DNA of 59,487 nucleotides from Deltaproteobacteria bacterium RIFOXYD12_FULL_56_24 (GCA_001799285.1 MGTD01000041.1:520-60006); one strand, 5' to 3'; shown: positions 47,988 to 58,190, counted from the first letter of the stretch. The notes: generated by a model not told the origin, from the letters alone. Numbers and translations: made by a program.

Positions 47988-50006
47988 ATGCGTGCATTTC
48001 TGGAGAGATTTTCCCAGGCAACGGATTTACTGCCCCACGGTTACTGTCTGGTCTGGGATCCGTTGCTGCTCTGGCTACACGTCGGCGCGGATATTGTCAC
48101 TGGGCTTTCCTATTTTCTGATCGCGGCCGCACTTTTTTATCTGGTTAACAAGCGGCGGGATCTGCCTTATTTCTGGTTGTTTTATCTTTTTGCCGCTTTT
48201 ATTGCCGCCTGCGGCGTGACGCATTTTTTCGCGGTCTGGACCATCTATGTGTCTTCCTACTGGGCCGAGGGGATAGTCAAGGCGGTAACCGCCATCATCT
48301 CAATCAGCACGGCCCTGCTGCTGGTTCCTTTTCTGCCAAAAATCATGTTGTTGCCAAATCTTTCCCGCGCCCTGGAGGAAAACCGGCGTCTTAACCTAGA
48401 GCTGGAGAGCCAACTTGTTTTGTTGCGGAAATCAGAAGCGCGCTTGCGTTCCCTGGTCGAGGGAACGCAAGACGGCATTGTCATCGGCGATGAGCAGGGA
48501 AACATTATCTCGGTCAACCGGGCGGCGACCGAGATGTTCGGCTACGAAAAAGATGGGCTCAAAGGCCAGCCGCTGACCATTCTCATGCCGGAACGTTACC
48601 AGGCAAGGCATCTTGAGGGGCTGCACGGCTTTATTGCAACGGGCAACTCCCGGTATCTGGGCAAGCATCTGGCTTTTTGGGGCCGGCGACGGAACGGCGG
48701 TGAATTTCCCTTGGAATTGAATATCTCAAGCTGGGTTGCCGAGGGAAAGATTAATTTTGGCGGGATTATCAGAGATGTCAGCGAGCGAGTCCGGCTGGAA
48801 GAGGAAAAGACTAATCTGGAAAGGCAGCTCCGCACCACCCAGAAGATGGAGGCCATTGGCACTCTGGCCGGCGGCATAGCTCATGACTTCAACAATATCC
48901 TGGTGCCGATCATTTCCTATACCGAAATGGTTGCGGCCAAGGAGGCCGCGGGCAGCGAAAACCGGCAGAACCTGCAGGCGGTGCTGCAAGCCGCCCACCG
49001 GGCCAGGGACCTGGTCAAGCAGATCCTTGCCTTCAGCCGGGAGCGGGAGCATGAGGCAACCCCGGTCCAGATTGTGCCGCTGGTCAAGGAATCCCTCAAA
49101 CTGCTCCAGTCCTCGCTGCCCAGCACCATAGAGGTCGTCCAGCAGCTCGAGGGCGATGGGGTCACCATTCTTGCGGACCCGACCCAGATTCACCAGGTTG
49201 TCATGAATCTTTGCACCAATGCTTACTATGCCATGCGGGAACAGGGCGGGGTTCTGGAGGTGACTCTGGCCGAGGTGAAAATCGGCCCAGTTGATCCTGT
49301 CGTGCACGGCCTGGCCCCTGGCGCGTATGTGGTTTTGAGCGTGAGCGACACCGGGGCAGGCATGGACCAGGCGACGATGGAGCGAATTTTTGATCCGTAT
49401 TTCACCACAAGAAAATTTGGCGAGGGAACCGGACTCGGCCTTGCCGTGGTGCATGGAATCGTGAAAAAATACGGGGGCGACCTCAGGGTTTACAGCGAAC
49501 CGGGCCAGGGGGCGTCGTTTCAGGTTTATTTCCCCGTGGTTGGCAAAGCCGAGCAAGGCCCGGATTTTATTATCGGCACGCTTCTGGCGAAAGGCGATGA
49601 ACGGATTCTTCTGGTGGATGATGAGTTGCCTATTGCTTACTCTATGCAGAAGATGCTGGAATTTCATGGCTATCAGGTTGTTATGAAAACAAGCAGCGTT
49701 GAGGCCTTGGCGTCTTTCCGTCTAGCGCCCCGGGATTTTGATCTGGTCATCACCGACCAGACCATGCCGGAGCTTACCGGCGAGCAGCTGGTGCTGGCAT
49801 TGAAAAAAATAAGGCCGGAGATTCCGGTCATTCTCTGTACCGGGTTCAGCGCCACGATTGATGAAACAAAAGCCCGGGATTTGGGCATTGACGCCTTTTT
49901 CATGAAACCGGTGCTGATTAAAGAGATAACCGAAACAATCAGGAGCCTCCTCGATAAAAGCAAGGTTGCTGGGGTGGCCAAAAGGGAAAAGTCCACGGGT
50001 TCGTAA
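47988..50006 (+). CDS. Ethylene-receptor-like hybrid histidine kinase
   Basis: A 672-residue protein. Residues 20-125 are three membrane segments matching the plant ETR1 ethylene-binding domain: D35, Y42, C75 and H79 keep the ETR1 spacing (D25, Y32, C65, H69), with C and H in ACGVTHFFAVW as copper ligands; ETR1 P36 is A46 here. Then a PAS domain (about 150-265), HisKA with GGIAHDFNNILVPI, HATPase_c with TGAGMD and GEGTGLGLAVVHG, and a C-terminal receiver with VITDQTMPEL. First gene of a signalling operon. Confidence 0.9.
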   Translation: MRAFLERFSQATDLLPHGYCLVWDPLLLWLHVGADIVTGLSYFLIAAALFYLVNKRRDLPYFWLFYLFAAFIAACGVTHFFAVWTIYVSSYWAEGIVKAVTAIISISTALLLVPFLPKIMLLPNLSRALEENRRLNLELESQLVLLRKSEARLRSLVEGTQDGIVIGDEQGNIISVNRAATEMFGYEKDGLKGQPLTILMPERYQARHLEGLHGFIATGNSRYLGKHLAFWGRRRNGGEFPLELNISSWVAEGKINFGGIIRDVSERVRLEEEKTNLERQLRTTQKMEAIGTLAGGIAHDFNNILVPIISYTEMVAAKEAAGSENRQNLQAVLQAAHRARDLVKQILAFSREREHEATPVQIVPLVKESLKLLQSSLPSTIEVVQQLEGDGVTILADPTQIHQVVMNLCTNAYYAMREQGGVLEVTLAEVKIGPVDPVVHGLAPGAYVVLSVSDTGAGMDQATMERIFDPYFTTRKFGEGTGLGLAVVHGIVKKYGGDLRVYSEPGQGASFQVYFPVVGKAEQGPDFIIGTLLAKGDERILLVDDELPIAYSMQKMLEFHGYQVVMKTSSVEALASFRLAPRDFDLVITDQTMPELTGEQLVLALKKIRPEIPVILCTGFSATIDETKARDLGIDAFFMKPVLIKEITETIRSLLDKSKVAGVAKREKSTGS

Positions 50007-50035
50007 CCCCGGCAGGCGACGGACGAAGGGTGAAC

Positions 50036-52171
50036 ATGGAAAATTTCAGCAAAGTTTCGTGGTCGAACGAAGAGTCGTTGCGAATTGGCGCGGCAATCAT
50101 GGATAATATCCGCGACGCGGTGATCATCACCGATCTTGCGTCCAAGATCCTTGCCGTTAATCCGGCCTTTACCGAGATAACCGGCTATACCGAGGCCGAG
50201 GTTCTTGGCGAAAATCCGCGCCTATTGCGCTCCGGGCGGCACGATCAGGCGTTTTACCAGGACATGTGGACGAGTCTGCGGGAAACCGGGCAATGGCGGG
50301 GTGAAATATGGAACCGGCGCAAAGACGGGGAGATTTATCCCGAGCTGCTCACCATCTCTACCGTCCGTAACGAACAGGGAGAGCCTGTCTATTGCCTCGG
50401 CGTGGCTACCGACCTCAGTCAACTCAGGCGGGACGAAGAGCGCTTCCAGCAGTTGGTTCATTATGACCCCCTTACCGGCCTGCCAAACCGGTTGCTTCTG
50501 GAGGCACGGTTGCAACACACTTTGGAACGAGCGAGTCGCGAGGGGAATAAGGCCGCGGTGCTGGTTATCGATCTGGACCAGTTCAAGGTCATCAACGACA
50601 GCCATGGGCATGCCGCGGGCGACGCCCTGCTGATCGCGGTGATTCACCGGCTGCGCAGCAGATTGCGTCAGGCGGATACCCTGTCGCGTCTGGCCGGGGA
50701 CCAGTTCGTTCTGGTGCTGGAATCGCTGCATGAGTATCAGGAAGCGGAGATCATGGCGGGCAGTATCCAGGCCGCCATGGAGGAGCCATTCATTCTGCCG
50801 GACGGTGGCAAGGCCTATGTCCGGGCCAGCGTTGGCATCAGCGTCTATCCTCAGGATGGTGCTACGGCCCAGGCCCTGCTGATCGGCGCCGATGCCGCTG
50901 TGCACCGGGCCAAGCAGCTGGGCGGCAAACAGTTCTGTTACTACACCAGCGAGCTTAATGTTCTGGCCCGTGCCAGTCTGGAAATGGAGGAGGCGTTGTG
51001 TCTGGCTTTGCAGCGGGAGGAATTTGTTCTCTATTACCAGCCCAAGGTCGATCTGCGCAGCGGCCGGGTCGCGAGCGCCGAGGCCCTGGTCCGCTGGCAG
51101 CGCCCTGATTTTGGCCTGGTGCCGCCGCTGGAGTTCATCCCGGTCGCCGAGAAAAACGGCCTGATCGAGGCCATCGGCACCTGGGTAATTCAGGAAGCCT
51201 GCCGGCAGATGCGTGCCTGGCGGGAGGCGGGACTGGGGGAGATCAAGGTGGCGGTAAATGTTTCAGCCCGTCAGTTCCGGGGCGGCGGCCTGGAAGAGGT
51301 GATCGCGAAGGCCCTGACCTGTTATGGGATTGAGCCATCACACCTGATGCTGGAACTGACCGAAAGCATGCTGATGGCAGAGCCGGAAGAAGCGGTGTTG
51401 CGGATGACCGCCTTGAAGCGCTTAGGCGTCCGACTTTCCCTGGACGACTTCGGCACCGGCTATTCCAGCCTCGCTTATTTGAGCCGTTTCCCCATCGACC
51501 AGTTGAAGATCGACCGCTCCTTTGTCAACGACATCACCACCGATCCAGGGGCCGCGACCATTGCCACTTCGGTTATCGCTCTGGCCCATCGGATGCGGCT
51601 TAGCGTAGTAGCCGAAGGCGTCGAGACCGAGGGGCAGCTCGGTTATCTGCGGCAACACCACTGCGATGAGCTGCAGGGATATTTGTTCAGCAAACCTTTG
51701 CCGGCCGGGGAGTTTGCCGAGTTGTTGCGGGAGGGCCGGAACCTGCCGGTGCCGGAAGCCTCCCTGCAAGCGCGGACCTTGCTTATCGTTGACGATGAAC
51801 GGCCTATCCTTACCGCCCTCCAGCGGATGCTGGCTGATGAAGGATACAGGATTTTTACTGCTGCCAGCGCTGGCGAAGGGCTGGAAATTCTGGCAAGAAA
51901 TGTGGTGCAGGTGATTCTTTCCGACCAGCGGATGCCGGAGATGAGCGGCTCCGAATTCCTTTCCCGTGCCAAGGTTCTCTATCCCGACACCGTGCGGATG
52001 ATTCTCTCCGGCTATGCCGAGTTGGATACCGTTATTCAGGCGGTCAATGAGGGCGCCATCTATAAATTTTTCAGTAAACCATTCGACATGGAGCAATTGC
52101 GCAGCCAGATTCGTGATGCCTTCCTGTATTACGAAGGAGTCATAACGCCGCAGAGGAGAGAGAATGGCTGA
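50036..52171 (+). CDS. PAS-GGDEF(degenerate)-EAL-receiver protein, likely c-di-GMP phosphodiesterase
   Basis: About 711 residues. PAS (about 15-130), a GGDEF domain whose signature is AGDQF, so cyclase activity is unlikely, and an EAL domain with EALVRW, NVSARQF, LELTES, LDDFGTGYSSLAY, LKIDRSFV and AEGVET, all required residues present. A C-terminal receiver has IVDDERPI, ILSDQRMPEM, and ends FSKPFDME. ATG 50036 after AAGGG is preferred to GTG 50030. It ends overlapping the next gene by 8 nt. Confidence 0.9.
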   Translation: MENFSKVSWSNEESLRIGAAIMDNIRDAVIITDLASKILAVNPAFTEITGYTEAEVLGENPRLLRSGRHDQAFYQDMWTSLRETGQWRGEIWNRRKDGEIYPELLTISTVRNEQGEPVYCLGVATDLSQLRRDEERFQQLVHYDPLTGLPNRLLLEARLQHTLERASREGNKAAVLVIDLDQFKVINDSHGHAAGDALLIAVIHRLRSRLRQADTLSRLAGDQFVLVLESLHEYQEAEIMAGSIQAAMEEPFILPDGGKAYVRASVGISVYPQDGATAQALLIGADAAVHRAKQLGGKQFCYYTSELNVLARASLEMEEALCLALQREEFVLYYQPKVDLRSGRVASAEALVRWQRPDFGLVPPLEFIPVAEKNGLIEAIGTWVIQEACRQMRAWREAGLGEIKVAVNVSARQFRGGGLEEVIAKALTCYGIEPSHLMLELTESMLMAEPEEAVLRMTALKRLGVRLSLDDFGTGYSSLAYLSRFPIDQLKIDRSFVNDITTDPGAATIATSVIALAHRMRLSVVAEGVETEGQLGYLRQHHCDELQGYLFSKPLPAGEFAELLREGRNLPVPEASLQARTLLIVDDERPILTALQRMLADEGYRIFTAASAGEGLEILARNVVQVILSDQRMPEMSGSEFLSRAKVLYPDTVRMILSGYAELDTVIQAVNEGAIYKFFSKPFDMEQLRSQIRDAFLYYEGVITPQRRENG

Positions 52172-53834
52172 CGAAAAGCCCGGGATATTGCCGGAAGATC
52201 CCAGGAATTCGTGGCAAGCGGAAAATTCTACCAGGGCCGGCAGCCCGGACGGGTTGGTGCCGCAGCAGGAGCATGAGGCGCTGAAGCGACTTTTTGCCCT
52301 GGTCAAGCGGGCCAAGGACGAATGGACCATGGCCATGGACGTGGTTTCCGACCTGGTCTTGCTGGTTGACGAAGCAGGGAATGTGCAACGCTGCAACAAG
52401 GCGGTGAGCGATCTTTTTACGAAGCCGTATCCGGAGATCCTTGGCCGAAACTGGGAAGAGCTTTTTCGGGAAGCGGGGTTGCATCAGGATTCGGGGCAGA
52501 GTCTCGGTTATTCGGAGGAGTTGTTGCATGCCCCAAGCCAAAGGGTTTTTCATCAGATCTGTTATCTTTCTAAAATAACCAGTGAAGTAACACAGCGGAT
52601 TATCACCCTTCATGATGTCTCCGATCGCAAGCAGATTCAGAAAAATATCGAGAATAACCGGAAAAGGCTCGAAGTCGCCCTGGAAGAAATTTCCTCCATG
52701 ATCCAACGGGTCACGACAGGAAACATGGGGGAGTTTTTCCCCACCTTGCCTCACGATTATGAACCGTGCTGGAAGATGATCCGCTGCGGTCAGAAAGCGT
52801 GTCCCTGTTTCGGGCGGGAGCCCCTGCAATGCTGGGCCATTACCGGAACTCTCTGCAATAAGGTGAAGGGGGCGGCCGGGGCCGCTCAAAAGATAGAAGA
52901 CTGCCTGGCCTGTGATTTTTATCAGGAGGCCTCCGATGACGCAGTGGTGCGGATTGGTATCCAGTTCAGCCAGATGATACGAATCATAGAGAAGAAGAAC
53001 AGTGAGCTGCAGCACGCTTATGATGAACTGAAAGCAGCCCAGTCCCAGTTTGTCCAGCAGGAAAAAATGGCCTCCATCGGTCAGCTGGCCGCAGGCGTAG
53101 CCCATGAGATCAACAACCCCATCGGCTTTGTCACCAGCAACCTGGGCACTCTGAAAAAATATCTGGGCCGGATAACGGAGTTTTTTCAGAAGCAGGCGGA
53201 GATTTATCCCCAGGAGGCCGGTGATGACCGCGCCGGTCGCCTTGCCGCAATCCGCGGCCAGCTAAAGATCGAAGCTGTTCTCGAAGACCTGCCCTCCTTG
53301 ATTTCCGAATCCCTGGATGGGGTGGAACGGGTTCGAAAAATCGTCCAGAACCTGAAAAGCTTTTCCAGGATTGATCAGTCCGACTACAGCATGGCCGATA
53401 TCAATCAGTGTCTGGATGATACCCTGAACATCATCTGGAATGAGCTCAAATACAAGTGTACCGTAAAAAAAGAGTATGGCGAGCTGCCCCAGACCAAATG
53501 CTACCCGCAGCAGCTCAATCAGGTATTCATGAATCTGCTGGTCAATGCGGCGCAGGCCATTGCTGACCAGGGCGAGATCGTGATCACCACCCGGGCGAGC
53601 GAAGCGGAGATAACCATTGCCATTGCCGACTCCGGCTCCGGTATCCCCCCGGAAAACCTGCACAGGATTTTTGAGCCGTTTTTCACCACCAAGGAGGTGG
53701 GCAAGGGAACCGGACTGGGCTTAAGCATAACCTACGATATCGTGACCAAGAAGCATGGCGGCAAGATTGAGGTGACCAGTGAGCTGGGTAAGGGGACGAC
53801 CTTTGTCGTGACCTTGCCGGTGATAACGGAGTGA
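52164..53834 (+). CDS. Histidine kinase with PAS and two-CW cysteine domain
   Basis: A 556-residue cytoplasmic protein. PAS (about 55-155). A cysteine-rich segment at about 207-256 has [25 protein letters not shown] and CLACDFY, the arrangement known as a two-CW domain. HisKA has [16 protein letters not shown], HATPase_c has [17 protein letters not shown] and [17 protein letters not shown]. No membrane segment. The cysteines may bind metal or sense redox state. GAGGAGAGAG precedes the ATG. Confidence 0.9.
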   Translation: MADEKPGILPEDPRNSWQAENSTRAGSPDGLVPQQEHEALKRLFALVKRAKDEWTMAMDVVSDLVLLVDEAGNVQRCNKAVSDLFTKPYPEILGRNWEELFREAGLHQDSGQSLGYSEELLHAPSQRVFHQICYLSKITSEVTQRIITLHDVSDRKQIQKNIENNRKRLEVALEEISSMIQRVTTGNMGEFFPTLPHDYEPCWKMIRCGQKACPCFGREPLQCWAITGTLCNKVKGAAGAAQKIEDCLACDFYQEASDDAVVRIGIQFSQMIRIIEKKNSELQHAYDELKAAQSQFVQQEKMASIGQLAAGVAHEINNPIGFVTSNLGTLKKYLGRITEFFQKQAEIYPQEAGDDRAGRLAAIRGQLKIEAVLEDLPSLISESLDGVERVRKIVQNLKSFSRIDQSDYSMADINQCLDDTLNIIWNELKYKCTVKKEYGELPQTKCYPQQLNQVFMNLLVNAAQAIADQGEIVITTRASEAEITIAIADSGSGIPPENLHRIFEPFFTTKEVGKGTGLGLSITYDIVTKKHGGKIEVTSELGKGTTFVVTLPVITE

Positions 53835-53844
53835 GGGCTGCGGC

Positions 53845-54678
53845 ATGACGGAAAATGTAACAATTCTCTGCGTGGATGACGAGGCAAACGTCTTGAGGTC
53901 CCTTAAACGACTTTTTCTCGATGAGGACTATGAAATCGTCACTGCGGAATCAGGCAGCGAGGGGCTGAACATTCTGCAACAGCGCCAGCCGGTGCAGGTG
54001 GTGATCTCCGACTACCGGATGCCGGGGATGGACGGGGTTGATTTTTTAAGGCAGGTGCATGAGCGCTGGCCCGAGACCATCCGGATCGTGCTTTCCGGTT
54101 ATGCCGACACCGCCGCGGTGGTGTCGGCGATCAATGAAGGCCAGATTTACAAGTTCATTCCCAAGCCATGGAACGACGATGAACTCAAGATGACCATTGC
54201 CAAGGCGGTGGAGCGGTATTTTTTGATCAAAGCAAATCGGGAACTCAATGAAGAGTTGCGGGAGGCCAATGACGAACTTTCCCGCATTGCCGTGCAGCTT
54301 GAAGAGAAGGTGGCGGAGCGCACGGAAGAGCTGTTGTTTCAGAACAAGGCGCTCAGGCACAGTCAGGTTATCCTGAATACCCTGCCCGTGGGGGTGGTTG
54401 GTTTTGACCGGGGAGGGACGCTGGTGCAGAGAAATCGCCTTGCCGAAGAGATGCTGCGGAATTTCCGCCACTCCAATTTGGGCGAGCCGGCGGCGGCGGT
54501 TCTGCCGCCGGAGTGGGTTGCCCTGCTGGCGGAGGTGCGGGGGGGCAAGGTTGTCAGAAAGGAACTTGTGCTTGGCGGAAAGCAGTGCTGCGTACAGGGG
54601 GGTATGATGAATGAACCGGACGGCCAGGCCGGGATGGTGCTGGTATTTGCTTGCGAAAATTGCGGGGAAGAGCAATGA
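53845..54678 (+). CDS. Receiver plus PAS protein
   Basis: A 277-residue protein. The receiver (1-125) has CVDDEANVL, VISDYRMPGMDG, LSGYAD and IPKPWNDDELK. A coiled coil (NELREANDELSRIAVQLEEK-like, about 130-165) leads to a C-terminal PAS-like domain starting near LNTLPVGVVGFDR. The C-terminus contains CENCGEEQ. There is no catalytic output. GAGGG precedes the ATG and its stop overlaps the HD-GYP gene start (ATGA). Confidence 0.85.
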   Translation: MTENVTILCVDDEANVLRSLKRLFLDEDYEIVTAESGSEGLNILQQRQPVQVVISDYRMPGMDGVDFLRQVHERWPETIRIVLSGYADTAAVVSAINEGQIYKFIPKPWNDDELKMTIAKAVERYFLIKANRELNEELREANDELSRIAVQLEEKVAERTEELLFQNKALRHSQVILNTLPVGVVGFDRGGTLVQRNRLAEEMLRNFRHSNLGEPAAAVLPPEWVALLAEVRGGKVVRKELVLGGKQCCVQGGMMNEPDGQAGMVLVFACENCGEEQ

Positions 54679-56003
54679 CCGAGATTTCAGGCCCTGTATC
54701 TTCGAAAAAGGGGAAGATTCTTTTTGTTGACGATGAGGAAAATATCCTCCGCTCCCTGCGCCGTCTTTTTCTGGATGAAGAAGTCGAGGTCTTCACCGCC
54801 TCTTCCGGCGCACAGGGGTTGGAAATCCTGGCCAGGGAAGAGGGCGTCGGGGTCATCGTTTCCGACCAGAGGATGCCGGAGATGACCGGGGTTGATTTTC
54901 TGGAAAAATCCAAGGCGGTTTCCCCCAGCTCCATGAGGATTCTGCTCACCGGCTATGCCGATGTCAACGCGGCCATCGACGCCATCAACCGGGGCGGCGC
55001 CTTTCGTTACCTGAACAAGCCCTGGAATGACGAGGAGCTGGTCCAGACAGTCAAAAGTGCGTTGCACACCAATCATCTGCTTACCGAAAACAAACGGTTG
55101 GCCGCCATAGTCAAGCAACAGAACGCCGAATTGCAGAAATGGAACACGGAACTGGAGGGCATTGTTCAGGAACAGACCATGGAACTCCAGAAGAGCTACG
55201 ATAGCCTGCGGGCGGTCAACAGTAAGCTGCGGGGTAATTTCAAGAACACCATCGTTGCTTTTTCCGGGCTTATCGAGCTGCGCGACAAACGGATGCGGAC
55301 CCATTCCCGCAATGTCGCGGAGGTCTCGGTGAATGTCGCCAAGCAGCTTGGCCTTCAGAGCGAGGAGCGGGAAACAATCATGGTGGCGGCGCTGCTCCAT
55401 GATCTTGGCAAGATAGGTATCCCTGATTTTATGCTGGCGCGGGAGACCGAACAGATGAATTTCGCGGAGCGGGAAGAGTATTTACTGCATCCGGTGCGCG
55501 GCCAGGCGGCCATTGCTCGAATTGACGAGTTGCAGGAGGCGGGGCGGATCATCCGCGCCCATCATGAAAATTATGACGGCAGCGGATTCCCCGATGGGTT
55601 GAAAAGGGCGGCTATTCCTCTGGGCGCCCGGATCATCATCCTGGCCGATTATATCGACAAAAAAATCCGTAAAGCTTCGGCAGCCACCGGGTTTGAAGCA
55701 GTGCGTAATGAAGTGTTTCTGATGAAGAGAACATTTTTCGACCCTAATTTGATCCCGGTGGTGCTTGAGCAGGCAGAGGCCTTTTATAAGAAAAATCGGC
55801 ACAGGACAGACTCTGCCGAGATTGAATTATTGCCCAACGATCTGGAGGAGGGGATGGAGGCCAGTCGGGATGTGTTCAGCGGCACCGGGATTCTCTTGCT
55901 CACCAAGGGGAGCGTGCTCACCAAGCCCAGCATCATGCTGCTGAAACGGTATTATGATCTGGACCCGGCAAACCAGGGGGTTTTTGTCAGCGTCAAGGGG
56001 TGA
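54675..56003 (+). CDS. Receiver-HD-GYP c-di-GMP phosphodiesterase
   Basis: A 442-residue protein. Receiver (1-130) with FVDDEENIL, VSDQRMPEMTG, LTGYAD and LNKPWNDEEL, then a coiled coil, then an HD-GYP domain with LLHDLGKIGIPD and AHHENYDGSGFPDGL (the GYP position reads GFP). HD-GYP proteins hydrolyse c-di-GMP to GMP. The C-terminal part (about 350-442) is an HD-GYP-associated extension. ATG 54675 overlaps the previous stop. Confidence 0.9.
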   Translation: MTEISGPVSSKKGKILFVDDEENILRSLRRLFLDEEVEVFTASSGAQGLEILAREEGVGVIVSDQRMPEMTGVDFLEKSKAVSPSSMRILLTGYADVNAAIDAINRGGAFRYLNKPWNDEELVQTVKSALHTNHLLTENKRLAAIVKQQNAELQKWNTELEGIVQEQTMELQKSYDSLRAVNSKLRGNFKNTIVAFSGLIELRDKRMRTHSRNVAEVSVNVAKQLGLQSEERETIMVAALLHDLGKIGIPDFMLARETEQMNFAEREEYLLHPVRGQAAIARIDELQEAGRIIRAHHENYDGSGFPDGLKRAAIPLGARIIILADYIDKKIRKASAATGFEAVRNEVFLMKRTFFDPNLIPVVLEQAEAFYKKNRHRTDSAEIELLPNDLEEGMEASRDVFSGTGILLLTKGSVLTKPSIMLLKRYYDLDPANQGVFVSVKG

Positions 56004-56022
56004 AGGCTGAAGGCTAAAGGCT
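56002..56022 (+). repeat. Heptanucleotide repeat after the HD-GYP gene
   Basis: GAAGGCT, GAAGGCT, AAAGGCT: three near-identical 7-nt units right after the stop codon. Similar AGCTATCAG-type short repeats occur at 18043-18070 and 38519-38540. Confidence 0.6.
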
Positions 56023-56041
56023 AAATGGCAAAAATCACAGC

Positions 56042-56908
56042 TCATAATGACCAGGGTTCAAGGCATTTGGCGTATTCATTTTTTATCTGTGGAATAATCT
56101 CGCCAAGCATCTGGGTGCTGAGCCCCATGTTTTTCAGGTCATGCGGCGTCACCATAGCCATGTGGTGGTCCGTGCTTTCGCCGAGATGCAATGCCTTGGC
56201 GATTTTATTGCCCAGGTAAACCGCCCTGACCAGGGCGGCTACTTCGGGATCCCCGATGGCGGCGGCAGAGGGAGTGTGGTGCAGCCTGATGACGGTCTGG
56301 TAACTTTCCGGAAAGTTCCAGGAGGCTGCCATGACCTGTCCGGCTTTTTGGTGATTGAAGCCGAGGATGTTTTTTTCAATTTCGTGCTGGACGATGGGCC
56401 CGTTTCTGGTTTGCTTGAGGATCTCGGCCATCTCGGCGGGCAGATTCTGGGCAAAGGCGATTTTGCCTATGTCGTGCAGGATGCCGCAGACAAAGGCTTG
56501 CTCCGGCAGGGTTTTGTTCGCAGCCAAGATCGAACTGTGCAGGACAAGATGTTTTGCCGCAAGACCAACCCCGAGGGAATGATACCAGAGACCTTTAAGG
56601 TCAAGGCTCTGCCCCTCCCGGTTTTTGAAAACATGAAAAACAGAGATGGTCAGGGCCAGATTCTTGATGGTGTCAAAGCCGAGAATGGTAATGGCCCGTT
56701 CGAGGCTGGCAATTTCGCGGGGCATTCCGTAATAGGCGGAGTTGGCGAGTTTCAGGACCGCGGCGGTGAGGGCGGGATCGCGAGCAATAATCGGCCCAAG
56801 CGATTTCGCGTTGAGTGAGTCATTTTTGTCGAGGGTATTGATCTCGCTGGCCACTGCGGAAATGGTCGGCAGCTCTTTAATTTTTCTCAGAAAATCGCGC
56901 AGGTTCAT
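56042..56908 (-). CDS. HDOD domain protein
   Basis: About 288 residues. An HDOD domain contains LPTISAVASEIN, DPALTAAVLKLANSAYYG and FVCGILHDIGKIAFA, followed by NHQKAGQVMAASWNFPESYQ. HDOD proteins are signal-output or regulatory domains related to HD phosphohydrolases. The catalytic HD pair is retained in LHDIGK. ATG 56908 is chosen; a GTG at 56914 is also in frame. It is convergent with the HD-GYP gene. Confidence 0.88.
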   Translation of the reverse strand: MNLRDFLRKIKELPTISAVASEINTLDKNDSLNAKSLGPIIARDPALTAAVLKLANSAYYGMPREIASLERAITILGFDTIKNLALTISVFHVFKNREGQSLDLKGLWYHSLGVGLAAKHLVLHSSILAANKTLPEQAFVCGILHDIGKIAFAQNLPAEMAEILKQTRNGPIVQHEIEKNILGFNHQKAGQVMAASWNFPESYQTVIRLHHTPSAAAIGDPEVAALVRAVYLGNKIAKALHLGESTDHHMAMVTPHDLKNMGLSTQMLGEIIPQIKNEYAKCLEPWSL

Positions 56909-57109
56909 AATCACAGATTACGTTAAATCAGGTAAAGAGGCAAAGATAAATTATAGCTGCCGGTCAGCTGGATAGTCTGCAGATGTTTAGTATTTTGGTA
57001 GCAGAGAAACATCAGCAAGCTCTGAATAGTAACCTTTTTTTAAACTTTTTCCCCCAAAAAGCCGAAGCGTACCCTGAAGAGAAACTTCTTTTCTCGGGAG
57101 GCTTTCGCC

Positions 57110-58177
57110 ATGAAAATCGCCACTGCCGCTGTCAGCCTGGCAAGCACCCACGCACTTCGTGAAGAACAGACCAGGGAAGAATCGCTTCGCCTATGGGTGG
57201 GTAATGAACGGCCTGTCTTTGCGGGGGAAGAAGCTGAAGCCGCCGTGCAGGTACGGATCTCTCCGGAGGGCCGCCAGCTCCAGCAGGTCGCCGCCCAGCC
57301 GCTGGTGTCCGCTGCTGCCGACGCGGCTACTCCGTCGGAAGACTTTGCGGAAGACCCGAAATTGACCGTCATGCGTCTCATATTGGAAGCGCTTACCGGC
57401 AAGGCTATCCACATTGCCGGTTTCGAGCCGGTCTCCCCTGAAAATGCGATCCCCAATCCTGATGTCGAGCAAGGGGTGGAATCGGCGGACCAGCCGCCTG
57501 CCCGCCAGGGCTGGGGGCTCGAATATGATCTGCAGGAAACGACAAGCGAGCAGGAATCCATGACTTTTTCCGCCACCGGCCAGGTTGTCACCGCTGATGG
57601 GCAGACCATTGCCTTTAAGCTTCAGCTCTCCATGCAGCGGGAATTCACGGCCACCAACACTGTGCAGATCAGGGCTGGAGATGCCCAGCTGGTTGATCCG
57701 CTGGTTATCAATTTCAACGGCCAGGCGGCGGAGTTGAGCGATATGCGTTTCGCTTTTGATCTTGATGCGGATGGAACGACGGAGCAGATTGCTGCTCTTG
57801 CCCCGGGCAGCGGCTTTCTCGCTTTTGACCGGAATCGGGACGGAAAAATCAACAACGGCCTGGAGCTGTTCGGCCCGGCGACCGGCCAGGGCTTTGGCGA
57901 ACTGAACCAACTTGACAGCGACGGCAACGGCTGGCTTGACGAGAATGACCCGCTGTATGCCGAGCTGCAGGTTTGGATGCGGGACGAGGCCGGTAATGAG
58001 TCGCTGAGCAGTCTTGCCCAAAACAAGGTAGGCGCCATTTTTCTCGGCCCGGTCAAAACAGCCTTCGCCCTTAAAGGCAGTGGCAATGAGTTACTTGGCC
58101 AGCTTCGGGAAAGTTCGATTTTTCTGGGGGAAAAAGGCGGCGCGGGAACGGTGCAGGAGATTGATCTGGCCGTCTAA
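57110..58177 (+). CDS. Protein with three calcium-binding-type loops, unknown function
   Basis: A 355-residue hydrophilic protein without signal peptide. The C-terminal third has three D-rich loops: DLDADGTTE, DRNRDGKINNGLELF and DSDGNGWLDEND, which resemble EF-hand or VCBS-type Ca2+ loops. An N-terminal segment (1-100) is alpha-helical. The middle has KLQLSMQREFTA. GGGAGG precedes the ATG, and a stem GAGAAA-CTTC-TTTCTC lies in the leader. No family is assigned. B copy 4 starts 13 nt after the stop. Confidence 0.75.
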   Translation: MKIATAAVSLASTHALREEQTREESLRLWVGNERPVFAGEEAEAAVQVRISPEGRQLQQVAAQPLVSAAADAATPSEDFAEDPKLTVMRLILEALTGKAIHIAGFEPVSPENAIPNPDVEQGVESADQPPARQGWGLEYDLQETTSEQESMTFSATGQVVTADGQTIAFKLQLSMQREFTATNTVQIRAGDAQLVDPLVINFNGQAAELSDMRFAFDLDADGTTEQIAALAPGSGFLAFDRNRDGKINNGLELFGPATGQGFGELNQLDSDGNGWLDENDPLYAELQVWMRDEAGNESLSSLAQNKVGAIFLGPVKTAFALKGSGNELLGQLRESSIFLGEKGGAGTVQEIDLAV

Positions 58178-58190
58178 GCCATGAAATAGC

